Shown in pieces: positions 29,437 to 41,057 of a stretch of DNA of 64,000 nt (its first letter is position 1; each line of letters opens with the position of its first letter). The stretch is from Spiribacter halobius (GTDB lineage Bacteria; Pseudomonadota; Gammaproteobacteria; Nitrococcales; Nitrococcaceae): assembly GCF_020883455.1 (NCBI RefSeq), contig NZ_CP086615.1, positions 806,001-870,000 of the forward strand, given 5' to 3'. Below the pieces are notes generated by a model. It saw only the letters and a list, made by a program, of their open reading frames with translations, did no database searches and was not told the origin of the DNA. Made by a program: the position numbers and the translations under genes.

Positions 29437-30716
29437 GTGCCCAGGCCGAAACCCTCATCAGCGACATCCCTGCCTACGTTCGCCGCGTCGGCGAGCAGGC
29501 CCGCGCCGCCAGCCGTGCGCTGGCCCGCGCCGAGGGGCGCGCCCGCGACGACGGGCTGCGCGCCATTGCCGCCGTCATCCGCCGCGAGGCCGCCGCCCTG
29601 CGCGCCGCCAACGCGGAGGATCTGGCCGCCGGGCGCAAGCGCGGTCTGGACACCGCGCTGCTGGACCGCCTCGAGCTCACCGACGCCCGCATCGAGGCGA
29701 TGGCCCTCGGCCTCGAGCAGATCGCCGAGCTGCCGGATCCGGTGGGTGCCATCAGCGGCCTCCAGGCGCGCCCCTCGGGGATTCGCGTCGGCCGCATGCG
29801 GGTGCCGCTGGGCGTGGTGGCGATCATCTACGAGTCGCGGCCGAACGTCACCGCCGATGCGGCCGGGCTCTGCCTGAAGTCCGGCAACGCCTGCGTGCTG
29901 CGCGGCGGCTCCGAGGCGATCCGCTCCAACCGGGCCATCGCCGCCTGCATCGCCGAAGGCCTGGCCGCGGCCGGGTTGCCGGCGGCCGCCGTGCAGATCA
30001 TCGAAACCACCGATCGCGCGGCCGTGGGCGCGCTGATCACCCTGGACGAGCACGTGGACGTGCTGGTGCCGCGGGGCGGCAAGGGACTCATCGAGCGCAT
30101 CATGCGCGAGGCCACGGTGCCGATGATCAAGCACCTGGACGGCGTCTGCCATGTCTACGTGGACGCCGGTGCCGATGCGGCCATGGCCGAGCGCATCGCC
30201 ATCAACGCCAAGACCCAGCGCTACGGCACCTGCAACACCATGGAGACGCTGCTGATCCATCGGGACGCCGCCGCCGGCCTGCTCCCGGGCCTGGCCGAGC
30301 GATTCCGGGAGCTCGGTGTGGAGCTGCGGGGCTGCGAGGAGAGCCGGGCCCTGGTGCCGGCGATGGCCGCGGCCACGCCCGAGGACTGGGACGCCGAGTA
30401 CCTGGCCCCGGTGCTTGCCGTGCGCGTGGTGCCGGATCTGGACGCGGCGATGGCGCATATCGCCCGCCACGGCTCGGGTCATACCGAGGCCATCGTCACC
30501 GAGAGCTGGTCCCGGGCCCAGCGCTTCCTGCGCGAGGTGGACTCGAGCTCGGTGATGGTGAACGCCTCCACCCGTTTCGCCGACGGCTTCGAGTACGGCC
30601 TCGGTGCGGAGATCGGCATCAGTACCGACAAGCTGCACGCCCGCGGGCCGGTGGGGCTCGAGGGGCTCACCTCAGAGAAATACGTTGTGCTGGGCGAGGG
30701 GCACGTGCGCGAATGA
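29433..30716 (+). CDS. proA: Gamma-glutamyl phosphate reductase
   Basis: ProA reduces gamma-glutamyl phosphate to glutamate semialdehyde with NADPH in proline synthesis. The 427 residues contain [37 protein letters not shown], the catalytic cysteine in [13 protein letters not shown], and the C-terminal signature [20 protein letters not shown]. It starts at ATG 29433 within an ATGA overlap with holA, and its end overlaps nadD the same way. proB is not in the window. Proline is also an osmolyte, which would suit a salt-adapted host, though that is inference. Confidence 0.96.
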   Translation: MSAQAETLISDIPAYVRRVGEQARAASRALARAEGRARDDGLRAIAAVIRREAAALRAANAEDLAAGRKRGLDTALLDRLELTDARIEAMALGLEQIAELPDPVGAISGLQARPSGIRVGRMRVPLGVVAIIYESRPNVTADAAGLCLKSGNACVLRGGSEAIRSNRAIAACIAEGLAAAGLPAAAVQIIETTDRAAVGALITLDEHVDVLVPRGGKGLIERIMREATVPMIKHLDGVCHVYVDAGADAAMAERIAINAKTQRYGTCNTMETLLIHRDAAAGLLPGLAERFRELGVELRGCEESRALVPAMAAATPEDWDAEYLAPVLAVRVVPDLDAAMAHIARHGSGHTEAIVTESWSRAQRFLREVDSSSVMVNASTRFADGFEYGLGAEIGISTDKLHARGPVGLEGLTSEKYVVLGEGHVRE

Positions 30717-31378
30717 CCGTGGCCGTGCGGCGGGCGCCGGTGGCGGTCCTGGGCGGCACCTTCGATCCGGTGCACTACGGCCATCTGCGCCCGGCCATCG
30801 AGCTGTTGGAAGGGCTCGGGCTCGCCGAGGTCCGGCTGGTGCCGGGGCGCGTGCCGCCCCACCGCGCCACGCCGTCCCGGCCACCGGCGCTGCGCCGGGC
30901 GCTGGTCGCCGCGGCGGTGGACGGCGTGCCGGGGCTGGTGGTCGACGACCGCGAGCTCCAGCGCCCCGGACCCTCCTACACCCTGGACACCCTGCGCTCG
31001 CTGCGCCAGGAGCTCGGTCCGGAGCGCCCGCTGTGCTTCGCCCTCGGCAGCGACGCCTTTCGCGGCCTCGCCGGCTGGCATCGCTGGCGTGAGCTCATCG
31101 ACTATGCCCATCTCGTCGTCATGACCCGGGCCGGGGACCGCGGCGTGCTGCCGACAGCGCTCCGCGACTGGCTCAGCGACCGCGAGACCGCCGACCCTGC
31201 CGCGCTACGCACTGCCCCTGCAGGCCGGGTCCTGTTCCATCCGGTGGCGCGGCTCGAGATCTCCGCCACCCAGATCCGGCGGCTGCTCGCCCACGGCCGC
31301 TCGGCCCGCGGCCTCATGCCCGAAGCGGTGTGGCGGCGGGTCGCCGAGGAAGGGCTGTACGGGTACCCGCAACCATGA
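30713..31378 (+). CDS. nadD: Nicotinate-nucleotide adenylyltransferase
   Basis: NadD joins nicotinate mononucleotide and ATP to deamido-NAD, downstream of the quinolinate made by NadA. The 221 residues have the nucleotidyltransferase motif [17 protein letters not shown] (with HxGH-type histidines), [10 protein letters not shown], and the C-terminal [10 protein letters not shown] motif. ATG 30713 overlaps the proA stop. The same frame is open upstream through proA, but only as an antisense-like shadow. rsfS follows after 43 bases, the usual nadD-rsfS-rlmH order. Confidence 0.95.
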   Translation: MTVAVRRAPVAVLGGTFDPVHYGHLRPAIELLEGLGLAEVRLVPGRVPPHRATPSRPPALRRALVAAAVDGVPGLVVDDRELQRPGPSYTLDTLRSLRQELGPERPLCFALGSDAFRGLAGWHRWRELIDYAHLVVMTRAGDRGVLPTALRDWLSDRETADPAALRTAPAGRVLFHPVARLEISATQIRRLLAHGRSARGLMPEAVWRRVAEEGLYGYPQP

Positions 31379-31421
31379 GCGCCCTGCCGCCACGCGGGGC
31401 ACGGGAGGTTTTCACCACGTC

Positions 31422-31811
31422 ATGAAGGCAATCGCCGACACGCCGGAAGCGGCCCGCGACCTGGTCCGGGACGCGCTGGAGGAGATGAAGGCCGAGCACC
31501 CGGTCATTCTGGATGTGCGCGGGCGCACGGCCATTACCGATTTCATGGCCTTCGCCACCGGCAACTCCCGCCGGCACGTGAAGTCCATCTCCGAGCGCCT
31601 GGTGGAGCGCGCCAAGGCCGCCGGCTGCCCGCCGCTCGGGGTCGAGGGCCTGGAAGGCGGCGAATGGGTCCTGGTGGACCTGGGCGACGCCGTGGCCCAC
31701 GTCATGCTCGAGGAGGTGCGGGATTTCTACCGCCTGGAGCGCATCTGGGGCGTGGACGACGACCTGGACGCCCTCGGCGAGGACGATGCCGCCGGGCAGG
31801 GCGGCGGCTGA
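31422..31811 (+). CDS. rsfS: Ribosomal silencing factor RsfS
   Basis: RsfS binds uL14 on the large subunit and stops subunit joining in starved cells. The 129 residues include the DUF143 signature: VILDVRGRTAITDFMAFATG, then NSRRHVKSISERLVE and GGEWVLVDLGDAVAHVMLEE, then FYRLERIWG. It starts at ATG 31422. It sits between nadD and rlmH, the conserved place. Confidence 0.95.
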   Translation: MKAIADTPEAARDLVRDALEEMKAEHPVILDVRGRTAITDFMAFATGNSRRHVKSISERLVERAKAAGCPPLGVEGLEGGEWVLVDLGDAVAHVMLEEVRDFYRLERIWGVDDDLDALGEDDAAGQGGG

Positions 31812-31817
31812 GGCGCC

Positions 31818-32285
31818 ATGCGCCTGCGCCTGCTCGCCGTGGGGCGCCGGCCGCCGCGCTGGGTGCGCGAGGGCATGGAGAGCTTCGCCGAGCGTCTGCC
31901 CGGCTACCTGCGCTTCGAGCTCGTGGAGATCGCCCCGGGCGAGGCGCGCCGGGGCGGTGATGTCGCCCGCGCACGGTTGCAGGAGGCGGAACGCCTGCGG
32001 GCGGCGGCGGGCGAGGCGTGCGTCGTTGCCCTGGACGAGCGGGGCGACGCCTGGAATACGGACCAGCTGGCCCGGCGGCTGCGCGGCTGGCTGCAGGAGG
32101 GACGCGACACGGCCTTCCTCGTGGGCGGTGCCGACGGCCTCGACCCGAGCTGCCTCGCCGCCGCGGAGCATGCCTGGTCGCTGTCGGCGCTGACCCTGCC
32201 GCACATGCTGGTGCGCGTCATCGTCGCCGAGCAGCTGTACCGCGCCTGGACGCTTCTCGAGGGACATCCTTACCATCGGGGCTGA
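31818..32285 (+). CDS. rlmH: 23S rRNA pseudouridine(1915) N3-methyltransferase RlmH
   Basis: RlmH is a small SPOUT methyltransferase that modifies pseudouridine 1915 in helix 69. The 155 residues contain VVALDERGDAWNTDQLA, the SAM-binding FLVGGADGLD, and the knot-forming end LPHMLVRVIVAEQLYRAW, then HPYHRG. It starts six bases after rsfS and is translated with it. Confidence 0.95.
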   Translation: MRLRLLAVGRRPPRWVREGMESFAERLPGYLRFELVEIAPGEARRGGDVARARLQEAERLRAAAGEACVVALDERGDAWNTDQLARRLRGWLQEGRDTAFLVGGADGLDPSCLAAAEHAWSLSALTLPHMLVRVIVAEQLYRAWTLLEGHPYHRG

Positions 32286-32319
32286 ACCGCTTCGCGGCCC
32301 CCAGCCAACGAGGCCCGCC

Positions 32320-32934
32320 ATGCCCGCTCAGGACGACATCCACATCTACCTTGCCTCCGAATCGCCCCGCCGCCGCGAGCTGCTGGAGCGCATCGGCGTG
32401 CGCTTCGCCACGCTGCCCCAGGGCGTCGACGAGACCCCCCACGACGGCGAATCCCCGGAGGTGTTCGTGATCCGCCTCGCCCTCGAGAAGGCCCGGGCCG
32501 GCCTCGCCCACCGCCCCGCGGGCGACCCGCGCCCGGTGCTGGCGGCGGACACCGCCGTGGTGGTGGACGACCGGATCCTCGGCAAGCCGCAGGATCGCAG
32601 CGAGGCGATGACCATGCTGCAGCGGCTCGCCGGCCGCGCCCACCGCGTGCTCACCGGCGTCGCCATGGTGGACGGCGAGCAGGAGGCGACGCGCCTGTCC
32701 CTGAGCGGCGTGACCCTGCGCCCCATCGCCGAGGCGGAGATCCAGGCCTACTGGGCCAGCGGCGAGCCCCAGGGCAAGGCCGGCGGCTATGCCGTCCAGG
32801 GCCGGGGTGGTGTCTTCGTCGAGCAGCTCGAGGGCAGCTACTCCGGCGTCATGGGCCTGCCGCTGTTCGAGGCCCACGATCTGCTCACCGAGTTCGGTGT
32901 CGACTACCAGGCGAGCTGGCGCGAAGGCCGGTGA
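32320..32934 (+). CDS. maf: Maf-family nucleoside triphosphate pyrophosphatase
   Basis: Maf proteins cleave non-canonical or methylated nucleoside triphosphates. The 204-residue protein shows IYLASESPRRRELLERIGV, LAADTAVVVDDRILGKPQD, RAHRVLTGVAMV and the final KAGGYAVQGRGGVFVEQLEG block. A dTTP/UTP pyrophosphatase (YhdE type) is the likely activity. Its stop overlaps the GTG start of rng. maf-rng-yhdP is a conserved group. Confidence 0.92.
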   Translation: MPAQDDIHIYLASESPRRRELLERIGVRFATLPQGVDETPHDGESPEVFVIRLALEKARAGLAHRPAGDPRPVLAADTAVVVDDRILGKPQDRSEAMTMLQRLAGRAHRVLTGVAMVDGEQEATRLSLSGVTLRPIAEAEIQAYWASGEPQGKAGGYAVQGRGGVFVEQLEGSYSGVMGLPLFEAHDLLTEFGVDYQASWREGR

Positions 32935-34397
32935 GCCAGGAGGTCCTGATCAATGTCACCCCGCGCGAGACCCGCGTGGCGGTGGTGGAGAACGGCAGCC
33001 TGCAGGAGGTCTTCATCGAGCGCTCCCGGCGCCGCGGGCTGGTGGGCAACATCTACAAGGGACAGGTCTCCCGGGTGCTGCCGGGCATGCAGGCGGCGTT
33101 CATCGACGCCGGGCTGGCCCGCACGGCCTTCCTGCATGCCTCGGACATTGCGGCGGTGGACGCCGCGCTGGAGGCTGGGCCGCAGCCGACGCCGGATATC
33201 GGCCGCCTGCTGAAGGAGCAGCAGGCAGTGCTGGTGCAGGTCATCAAGGACCCCATCGGCTCCAAGGGCGCGCGCCTGACCACCCACATCACCGTGCCCT
33301 CGCGCTACATGGTCCTGCTGCCCGGCAACCCCACCGTCGGCATCTCGGCGCGCATCGAGGACGCCGGCGAGCGGGCACGCCTGCGGGCGCTGGGGGAGTC
33401 GTTCCTGGAGGGCAGCGAGGGCTGCGGCTTCATCCTGCGAACCGCCGCGGAGGGCGTCAGCGAGGAGGCGCTGACCCGGGACCGGGAGTTCCTGCTGCGA
33501 TTGTGGCGCTCGATTCAGGTTCGCGCCGCCGCCGCTCAGCCGGGCACGCTGGTCCACGGCGATCTGCCGCTGGTGCTCCGGGTGCTGCGCGACCTCGTCT
33601 CCGACGACATCGAGCGCGTGCGCATCGACTCGCGGGAGAATTTCGACCGCGTGGTGGCGTTCTGCGAGCAGTTCCTGCCGGATATCGTGCCGCGGCTCGA
33701 GCACTATCCCGGGGAGCGCCCGATCTTTGACCTCTACGCGGTGGAGGACGAGATCCAGCGGGCGCTGGAGCGCAAGGTGCCGCTCAAGTCCGGGGGCTAT
33801 CTGATCATCGACCAGACCGAGGCGATGACCACCATCGACGTCAACACCGGCGGCTACGTCGGCCACCGGACCCTCGAGGAGACCATCTTCAAGACCAACC
33901 TCGAGGCCGCCCAGGCCATCGTGCGCCAGCTGCGCCTGCGCAATCTCGGCGGCATCATCATCATCGACTTCATCGACATGGACGAGGCCGAGCACAAGCG
34001 CCAGGTGCTGCGCGCCCTGGAGAAGGCGCTGGAGCGCGACCATGCCAAGACCCAGATCAGCGGCGTTTCCGCCCTGGGCCTGGTCGAGATCACCCGCAAA
34101 CGCACCCGCGAGTCCCTGGAGCATGTGCTCTGCGAGCCCTGCCCGGCCTGCGGCGGCCGGGGCAACGTCAAAAGCGCCGAGACCGTCTGCTACGAGATCG
34201 CCCGGGAGATCCTGCGCGAGGCCCGGCAGTTCGACGTCGAGAAGCTGCTGGTGCTGGCGGCCCAGGAGGTGGTGGACCTGGTGCTGGACGAGGAGAGCGA
34301 CAGCTTCGCCGAGCTGGAGGAGTTCATCGGCAAGCCCATCGAGTTCCAGGCCGAGCCGCTGTATACCCAGGAGCAGTTCGACGTCGTGCTGATGTGA
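32931..34397 (+). CDS. rng: Ribonuclease G
   Basis: RNase G is an endoribonuclease for the 5' end of 16S rRNA and some mRNAs. The 488 residues have an S1 domain (about 38-120; GNIYKGQVSRVLPGMQAAFI), the catalytic RNase E/G core with GGYLIIDQTEAMTTIDVNTG and NLGGIIIIDFIDMDEAEHKR, and the zinc-link cysteines in CEPCPACGGRG. There is no long C-terminal tail, so it is RNase G, not RNase E. The start is GTG 32931, overlapping maf. Confidence 0.95.
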   Translation: MSQEVLINVTPRETRVAVVENGSLQEVFIERSRRRGLVGNIYKGQVSRVLPGMQAAFIDAGLARTAFLHASDIAAVDAALEAGPQPTPDIGRLLKEQQAVLVQVIKDPIGSKGARLTTHITVPSRYMVLLPGNPTVGISARIEDAGERARLRALGESFLEGSEGCGFILRTAAEGVSEEALTRDREFLLRLWRSIQVRAAAAQPGTLVHGDLPLVLRVLRDLVSDDIERVRIDSRENFDRVVAFCEQFLPDIVPRLEHYPGERPIFDLYAVEDEIQRALERKVPLKSGGYLIIDQTEAMTTIDVNTGGYVGHRTLEETIFKTNLEAAQAIVRQLRLRNLGGIIIIDFIDMDEAEHKRQVLRALEKALERDHAKTQISGVSALGLVEITRKRTRESLEHVLCEPCPACGGRGNVKSAETVCYEIAREILREARQFDVEKLLVLAAQEVVDLVLDEESDSFAELEEFIGKPIEFQAEPLYTQEQFDVVLM

Positions 34398-34419
34398 GGG
34401 GTGGAGCGCCGTCGCGGTA

Positions 34420-37400
34420 ATGCGCCAGTTCCTGTCTCCGCGCGGCCGCGAGCGGCTGCGCGCCGCACTGTTGTACAGCGTGGTCGGCCTGCTGCTGGTC
34501 GCGGCGCTGAGCCTCACCGCCACCCGTCTGGTGCTCGCGGCAGCCCCCGGCCTGCGCGGGGAGCTCGAATCGCTGCTCGGCGGGATGCTCGATCGCGAGG
34601 TGGCGATCGGCCGAATGGACGCGCGCCTCGACGGCCTGCGCCCCTCGCTGGTGCTTGAGGACGTGGTCATCAGCGGCCCGGGCGGGGCCAATCGTATCCG
34701 CTACCTGGCGGTCACGGTGGCGCCCTGGGGCTCGCTCACAGGCGGTGAGCTGCGCCTGCATCAGGTCGCCCTGCGCGGGGCGGCCATCGAGCTGGTGCGC
34801 ACCGGCGAGGAGGAGTTCGACCTGCGGGGTCTGCCGCCCCCGCAGGCGGAGGTGCCCCCGCGCTATATCACCCTCGACGACCTGAGCATCGACCTGGTGG
34901 ACCGAAGGCGCGGGGGCCGGGTCTCCCTCGCGCCGGCGGCGATACGCATCGAGCGCGGGGCAGACGGTCTGCGCGTAGGTGTGGTAGCGCGCCACGCCGG
35001 AGATGGCGACGGCCGCCTCGACCTGCGTCTGCACGCCGCCGGCGTCGACCGACTCCTGGACGGAAGGCTGTACGCCCGTCTGGAGGCCTGGCCGGCGGCA
35101 GGCCTGGGCCCCTGGCTGCCTGCCGACTTCCCCGAAGCCGGGGGCGACGCCCGACTGGCCGGCGAGCTGTGGGCCACGCTGGACGGCGGCAAGCTGCGGG
35201 CGCTGCGCGGCACCGCCCGGGCCCGCGGGCTGGCACCAGCGGATGGCGCCTTCGACCGGCTGGCCGGCGACTTCCAGTGGCGGCCGCTCGGCGACGGCTG
35301 GGAGCTGGCGCTGGGTCGTATCGACGTGCGCAGCGCCGGCGGGGAGCCACGGGCCGTTGGTCCCCTGCGCCTCGCCTCCGGTCACGGCGGTGCACCCTGG
35401 CGCCTGGCACTCGAAGGGCTCGATCTCGGACTGGCCGCCGATATGGCGCCCTTCGTGCCCGACCTCCCGGCGGCGTGGCGGGAGCGCCTGGCGGCCCTGG
35501 ACCCGCGGGGCCGGCTCGCCGTTGCGCAGGTGGTAGCGGGGCCGGATGACTGGCGCCTGAAGGGGCGGCTGGAGGAGGTGAGCGGCCAGCCCACCGGTGC
35601 CTGGCCGGGGGCGAGCGCCGTCTCCGGGGAGCTCGCCGTCGGCCCGCGCGGGGGGCGTCTGCAGCTGCGGGCGGGGGCTGGCGAGCTGCGCCTGCCGCGA
35701 CTGTTCCGCGGCCCGCTCGGCTATGACCGCGTGGCCGGCAGCGTCGCCTGGTGGCGCCCGCCCGAGGGCACGCTGAGGGTCGATTTGGACGGGCTGCAGG
35801 CCCGCATCAGGGGGGCACTGCTCACCGGCACCGCCCGCGTGTGGCTGGATCCGGAGCGGGGGCCGTTCCTCGACATCCGCGCCCGCGCCCGGAACGGGGA
35901 CGCCGCCCACACCGGGCGCTACCTGCCGGCGGGGATCATGCCGGCGCGGCTGACGGACTGGCTCGACAGCGCGGTGGTCAGCGGCCGGGTGCCGGAGGCG
36001 GAACTGCTGCTGTTCGGCCCGGCGCGGGACTTCCCGTTCGCCGAGGGGGGCGGCAGCTTCCTCGTGCGCGGTCGGGCGGAGGACACCCGCTTTGCCTTTC
36101 ATCCGGACTGGCCGGCCCTGGAGGGCGTCAGCGGCGAGCTCGAGTTCCGCAACGGCGGCCTGCGCATCGACGCCAGAGAGGGCCGGATCTACGACGCCGC
36201 CATCGCCGAGGCGACGGCGACCATCGAGGACCTGCGCGATCCCCGGCTGCAGATAGAGGGCCGGGTGGAGGGGCCGGGCGCCGCTCTGCTGCGCTTTCTC
36301 GCCGAAGCCCCGCTGTTGCGCAACCCGGAGCGTCTCGACCCGCTGCGCCTGGAGGGCGACACGGTGCTGGATCTCGCGCTGACGCTGCCGTTCCGGGGGC
36401 GTCCGCCGCAGGTCAATGGGCGGCTCGACGTCACCGGCGCCGCGCTTGCCCTGACCAACGCGCCGCTGCGGCTGGAAAACCTTCGGGGCACCGTGGGCTT
36501 CGACAGCCACGGCGTCGCCTTCGAGCGGCTGCTGGCGGATTACGCGGGGCAGACGATCCTCGCGCGGGCCCGCACCGACGGTGAAGGCGAGGCGGCCCGC
36601 ATCATCGTGGATGCGGTGGCGAACCTGGAGCCCGCGGATCTCCCCGGCGGCGAGCGCCTCGAGGAGCGCATCCAGGGGCGCTCGGAGTGGCTGCTGCGCA
36701 TGGAGCGCCCGGGCTTTCGTGCGCCCCCGGGGCCGACCCGGTTCCAGGCGGAGTCGGGGTTGCAGCAGACGCGGGTGGAGGCGCCGCTCCACCTGGGCAA
36801 GCCGGTCGGCGAGGCGCGGGCCACGCGCCTGGATGTCACCCTGGCGCCGGGCGGTGACCTTTCGCTGGTCCTGCGTTATGGGGAGACGCTCAGCGCTGCG
36901 GGCGAGCGGCCCGCCGCCGGCCGGCCGCGACTGGCGGTCAACCTCGGGCCCGAGCTGCCGCAGCCGCCGGGGGAGCCGGGGCTGGTGCTTGGCGGCGAGC
37001 TGCCGGTGCTGCCGCTGTCAGAGCTGGCCGCCCTGCGTGGCGGGGCTGAAGAGGTCAGCGGCCTGCCGCCACTGCGCCGCATGGATCTGGCGCTTGCCGG
37101 GGTGGAGACGGCGAGCTGGCGCCTCGGTGCCACCCGGATGCAGGCCGAGCCGGCCGGCGCCGGCTGGCGGGCAATGCTGGATGGCGCGGCGAGCGGTCGT
37201 GTAGAGCTGGCTCCGGACCTTGATCCGGTGCGGGCCGAGCTGGAGGCCCTGGCCCTGGAGCGCCGGGAGGCGCCCGCCGCGGGTGAGGCGAGGGCGGACG
37301 GCGACGACGGGCTCGCGCTCCCCCGGCGCCTCGCGCTGATCCTGCAGGCGCGTCGGTTCAGCGTCGCGGAGCAGGATCTCGGGCGTCTTGACCTGCAGCT

Positions 37401-38154
37401 GGATGCCCGGGACGGCCGGGCCAGGACCCTGGTAGTCGACCTCGACGGCGAAGAGGTGGCTCTGCAGCTCAGCGGCGAAGGCGCGAGCGGCGAGGGCGCG
37501 AGCCGTCTGTCACTGTCCCTCGAAACCGGCGATGCGGGGGCCTTCCTCGGCGCCCTCGGCCTCGGCAGTGCGCTCCGCGGTGGCAGCGGCGAGGCCGATG
37601 GCCGTGTGACCTGGCAGGGCGCGCTGCTGCAGCCGGACCTGACGACGCTGGCGGGCGAGGCCCGCTTCGACCTGCGCGATGGCTCGCTGCCTGCGGTGGA
37701 GCCGGGAGCCGGACGCGCCGTCGGGCTGTTCAGTCTCTCGCTGCTGCCGCGGCGGCTCGCCCTGGACTTCTCCGATCTGGTGGACACCGGTCTTGTCTTC
37801 GATCGGCTGCAGGGGCGATTCCGCATCGCCGACGGCGTGATGACCACCGAGCGCCTGCGCCTGGAAGGTCCCACCGCGAATCTGCGCCTCGGTGGCACCA
37901 TCGACCTCGTCCAGCGCACCTATGACCAGTGGGCGAGCGTCACGCCGCAGCTCTCCGCCACGCTGCCCCTGCTCGGGGGCCTTGCAGGTGGCCCCGCTGC
38001 CGCGGTACTCCTGCTGCTCGGGCAGGAGATGCTGGAGCCGGGCCTGGACCGCCTGGCGCAACTGAACTACCGCATTACCGGGAGCTGGGAGAATCCGCGG
38101 GTGACTCCCGTATCCGCGGTTCCGGCCGGCTCGGGAGATGGCGACAATGGCTGA
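34420..38154 (+). CDS. yhdP: YhdP family AsmA-like phospholipid transport protein
   Basis: YhdP is a long AsmA-like protein that bridges the periplasm and carries phospholipids to the outer membrane. The 1244 residues start with a single membrane anchor (about 20-42) after a basic end. Long stretches of amphipathic beta repeats follow (DUF3971 region), and the C-terminal AsmA_2-like domain ends with LRLGGTIDLVQRTYDQWASV. This fits the family length (about 1260). It lies between rng and the nitrilase gene, as in many gammaproteobacteria. It starts at ATG 34420, 22 bases after rng. Confidence 0.92.
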   Translation: MRQFLSPRGRERLRAALLYSVVGLLLVAALSLTATRLVLAAAPGLRGELESLLGGMLDREVAIGRMDARLDGLRPSLVLEDVVISGPGGANRIRYLAVTVAPWGSLTGGELRLHQVALRGAAIELVRTGEEEFDLRGLPPPQAEVPPRYITLDDLSIDLVDRRRGGRVSLAPAAIRIERGADGLRVGVVARHAGDGDGRLDLRLHAAGVDRLLDGRLYARLEAWPAAGLGPWLPADFPEAGGDARLAGELWATLDGGKLRALRGTARARGLAPADGAFDRLAGDFQWRPLGDGWELALGRIDVRSAGGEPRAVGPLRLASGHGGAPWRLALEGLDLGLAADMAPFVPDLPAAWRERLAALDPRGRLAVAQVVAGPDDWRLKGRLEEVSGQPTGAWPGASAVSGELAVGPRGGRLQLRAGAGELRLPRLFRGPLGYDRVAGSVAWWRPPEGTLRVDLDGLQARIRGALLTGTARVWLDPERGPFLDIRARARNGDAAHTGRYLPAGIMPARLTDWLDSAVVSGRVPEAELLLFGPARDFPFAEGGGSFLVRGRAEDTRFAFHPDWPALEGVSGELEFRNGGLRIDAREGRIYDAAIAEATATIEDLRDPRLQIEGRVEGPGAALLRFLAEAPLLRNPERLDPLRLEGDTVLDLALTLPFRGRPPQVNGRLDVTGAALALTNAPLRLENLRGTVGFDSHGVAFERLLADYAGQTILARARTDGEGEAARIIVDAVANLEPADLPGGERLEERIQGRSEWLLRMERPGFRAPPGPTRFQAESGLQQTRVEAPLHLGKPVGEARATRLDVTLAPGGDLSLVLRYGETLSAAGERPAAGRPRLAVNLGPELPQPPGEPGLVLGGELPVLPLSELAALRGGAEEVSGLPPLRRMDLALAGVETASWRLGATRMQAEPAGAGWRAMLDGAASGRVELAPDLDPVRAELEALALERREAPAAGEARADGDDGLALPRRLALILQARRFSVAEQDLGRLDLQLDARDGRARTLVVDLDGEEVALQLSGEGASGEGASRLSLSLETGDAGAFLGALGLGSALRGGSGEADGRVTWQGALLQPDLTTLAGEARFDLRDGSLPAVEPGAGRAVGLFSLSLLPRRLALDFSDLVDTGLVFDRLQGRFRIADGVMTTERLRLEGPTANLRLGGTIDLVQRTYDQWASVTPQLSATLPLLGGLAGGPAAAVLLLLGQEMLEPGLDRLAQLNYRITGSWENPRVTPVSAVPAGSGDGDNG

Positions 38155-38968
38155 GCGCAGCGGCCTGGCCGCGATACAGATGGTCTCCGGCGACGATGTC
38201 GCCAACAACCTCGACTCCGCCGGTGCGCTGGTGGACCGCGCCGCCGCGGCGAACGCCGGCCTGGTGGTCCTGCCGGAGAACTTCGGCTTCCTCGGCCGGC
38301 GCGAGCGCGACAAGCTGGCGGTGGCGGAGGACGACGGCGACGGCCCGATGCAGGCCTTTCTGGCCGACGCCGCCCGCCGCCATGGGATCCACCTCGTCGG
38401 GGGCACGGTACCCCTGCGCGGCGAGGATCCCAACCGCGTGCGCGCGGCCTGCCTGGTCTACGGGCCGGACGGCGCGCGCGTGGCCCGCTACGACAAGATG
38501 CACCTGTTCGATGTGCGCCTGGAGGACGGCCAGGCGTATCGGGAATCGGCAAGCCTCGAGCCGGGTGAGGGCCTCGCCTGCTTCGACTGCCCCCTGGGCC
38601 GTGTGGGGCTGTCCATCTGCTACGACCTGCGCTTCCCCGAGCTTTACCGCGCCCTGGTGGACCGCGGTGCGGAGATCCTCGTGGTGCCCTCGGCCTTCAC
38701 CGCCACCACGGGTGCCGCGCACTGGGAGATCCTGGTGCGGGCGCGGGCGGTGGAGAACCTCTGCTACGTCGTGGCGTCTGACCAGGGGGGCGAGCACCCC
38801 ACCGGGCGCCATACCCATGGCGAGAGCATGGTAGTGGATCCCTGGGGCCGGGTGCTGGCGCGGCGCAGCCTCGGGCCGGGCGTGGTCCAGGCGACCATGG
38901 AGCGGGAGGTGCTCGCCGACCTCCGCCAGCGCTTCCCGGCACTGGAGCATCGCCGTACCCTGGCCTGA
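38138..38968 (+). CDS. Nitrilase-family amidase (Nit1/deaminated glutathione amidase-like)
   Basis: The 276-residue carbon-nitrogen hydrolase has the Glu-Lys-Cys triad in [21 protein letters not shown] and [16 protein letters not shown]. The branch is closest to bacterial Nit/YafV-like enzymes that act on deaminated glutathione or related omega-amides; the substrate is not certain. Two ATGs compete: 38138 and 38147, both overlapping the end of yhdP. tldD follows, the common yhdP-nit-tldD order. Confidence 0.9.
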   Translation: MATMAERSGLAAIQMVSGDDVANNLDSAGALVDRAAAANAGLVVLPENFGFLGRRERDKLAVAEDDGDGPMQAFLADAARRHGIHLVGGTVPLRGEDPNRVRAACLVYGPDGARVARYDKMHLFDVRLEDGQAYRESASLEPGEGLACFDCPLGRVGLSICYDLRFPELYRALVDRGAEILVVPSAFTATTGAAHWEILVRARAVENLCYVVASDQGGEHPTGRHTHGESMVVDPWGRVLARRSLGPGVVQATMEREVLADLRQRFPALEHRRTLA

Positions 38969-39008
38969 GACCGGTGCGGCCGCCGGCAACGGACACGGGA
39001 GAGGATCC

Positions 39009-40469
<1,461 letters not shown>

Positions 40470-40537
40470 GCGATGGGCTGCGAGTCTGAGGATCCGGGAT
40501 CCGCGGCGTGGTCGTAATGGTCGAGCACGGTGCCCAT

Positions 40538-40645
40538 GCCGGGATCGTGCACCGCCTGGCGGGACACGCTGTGAATACATCCTTGTACGCTCCATGGCGG
40601 CATCCCTGCCGCCAAGGGTCCCGCCAGGCGGCGCACGATCCCGGC
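40538..40645. repeat. Long hairpin of the GTGAATACATCC family
   Basis: Arms of 28 bases (40538-40565 and 40618-40645) pair with one mismatch. Inside are the family core GCTGTGAATACATCCTTGTA and a small hairpin TGGCGGCATCCCTGCCGCCA. It lies just downstream of tldD, where it could end transcription. Confidence 0.8.
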
Positions 40646-40714
40646 AACCCGGGCGCCGGGTGGCCGATCCGCGGGAGCATTGGTGACCCGGGGCTTGCCT
40701 CGGTGCGAATTGTT

Positions 40715-40749
40715 GTAGGTCGTGCGCGGCACCGCCGCGTGCGACATCC
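40715..40749 (-). repeat. 35-base dispersed repeat (GGATGTCGC-GACCTAC), copy 1
   Basis: Read on the minus strand, it starts GGATGTCGCACGCGGC and ends GCGCACGACCTAC, with a GCGGC/GCCGC hairpin inside. Copies at 40943-40977 and 46529-46563 have the same length. Here it lies between two long hairpins in the tldD-pmbA gap. Confidence 0.75.
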
Positions 40750-40791
40750 GGTGGCCCCGCGGCGCTCCGGTAGCGCCAACGCCCGGTGCCA

Positions 40792-40903
40792 GGGCCGGCA
40801 TCGTGTACGGGTTGGCGGGACACGCCGTGAATACATCCGTGTAGGCTCCACTGCGGCATCCCTGCCGCAGAGGGTCCCGCCAACCCGCACACGATGCCGG
40901 CCC
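40792..40903. repeat. Long hairpin of the GTGAATACATCC family
   Basis: Arms of 30 bases (40792-40821 and 40874-40903) pair with one mismatch. The core CGTGAATACATCCGTGTAGG and the inner hairpin CTGCGGCATCCCTGCCGCAG follow the same plan as the copies at 40538 and 24790. The arm sequence is different from theirs. Confidence 0.8.
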
Positions 40904-40942
40904 GGAACGCGTGGCGGCTGATCCGCGAACCACTGGGGCAGC

Positions 40943-40977
40943 GGATGTCGCGCGCGGCGGTGCCGCGCACGACCTAC
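40943..40977 (+). repeat. 35-base dispersed repeat, copy 2
   Basis: Plus-strand copy of the 35-base repeat, differing by one base from copy 1 and lying in the opposite orientation. The inner stem GCGGC-GGT-GCCGC is kept. Confidence 0.75.
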
Positions 40978-40990
40978 GCCCGAGCCGGCT

Positions 40991-41020
40991 CGCGAAACCT
41001 TGAACTCGAGACGCGAAACG
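40991..41020. repeat. Heptamer-type repeat arm before pmbA
   Basis: CGCGAAACCTTGAACTCGAG and ACGCGAAACG form a short series of the GAAAC-type units seen before ugd, ybeY and ybeL. It ends 37 bases before the pmbA ATG. I see no clear opposite arm after tldD, so here the bracket is incomplete. Confidence 0.5.
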
Positions 41021-41057
41021 GGGCCCTCAAGGGGCCCAGAACCGCCGAGGTGATGAC

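Noticed and set aside
34324-36792. Minus-strand frame of 822 codons across yhdP
   Set aside because: Codon bias at 70% G+C leaves the opposite strand open. The translation is low-complexity and yhdP on the plus strand is full length.
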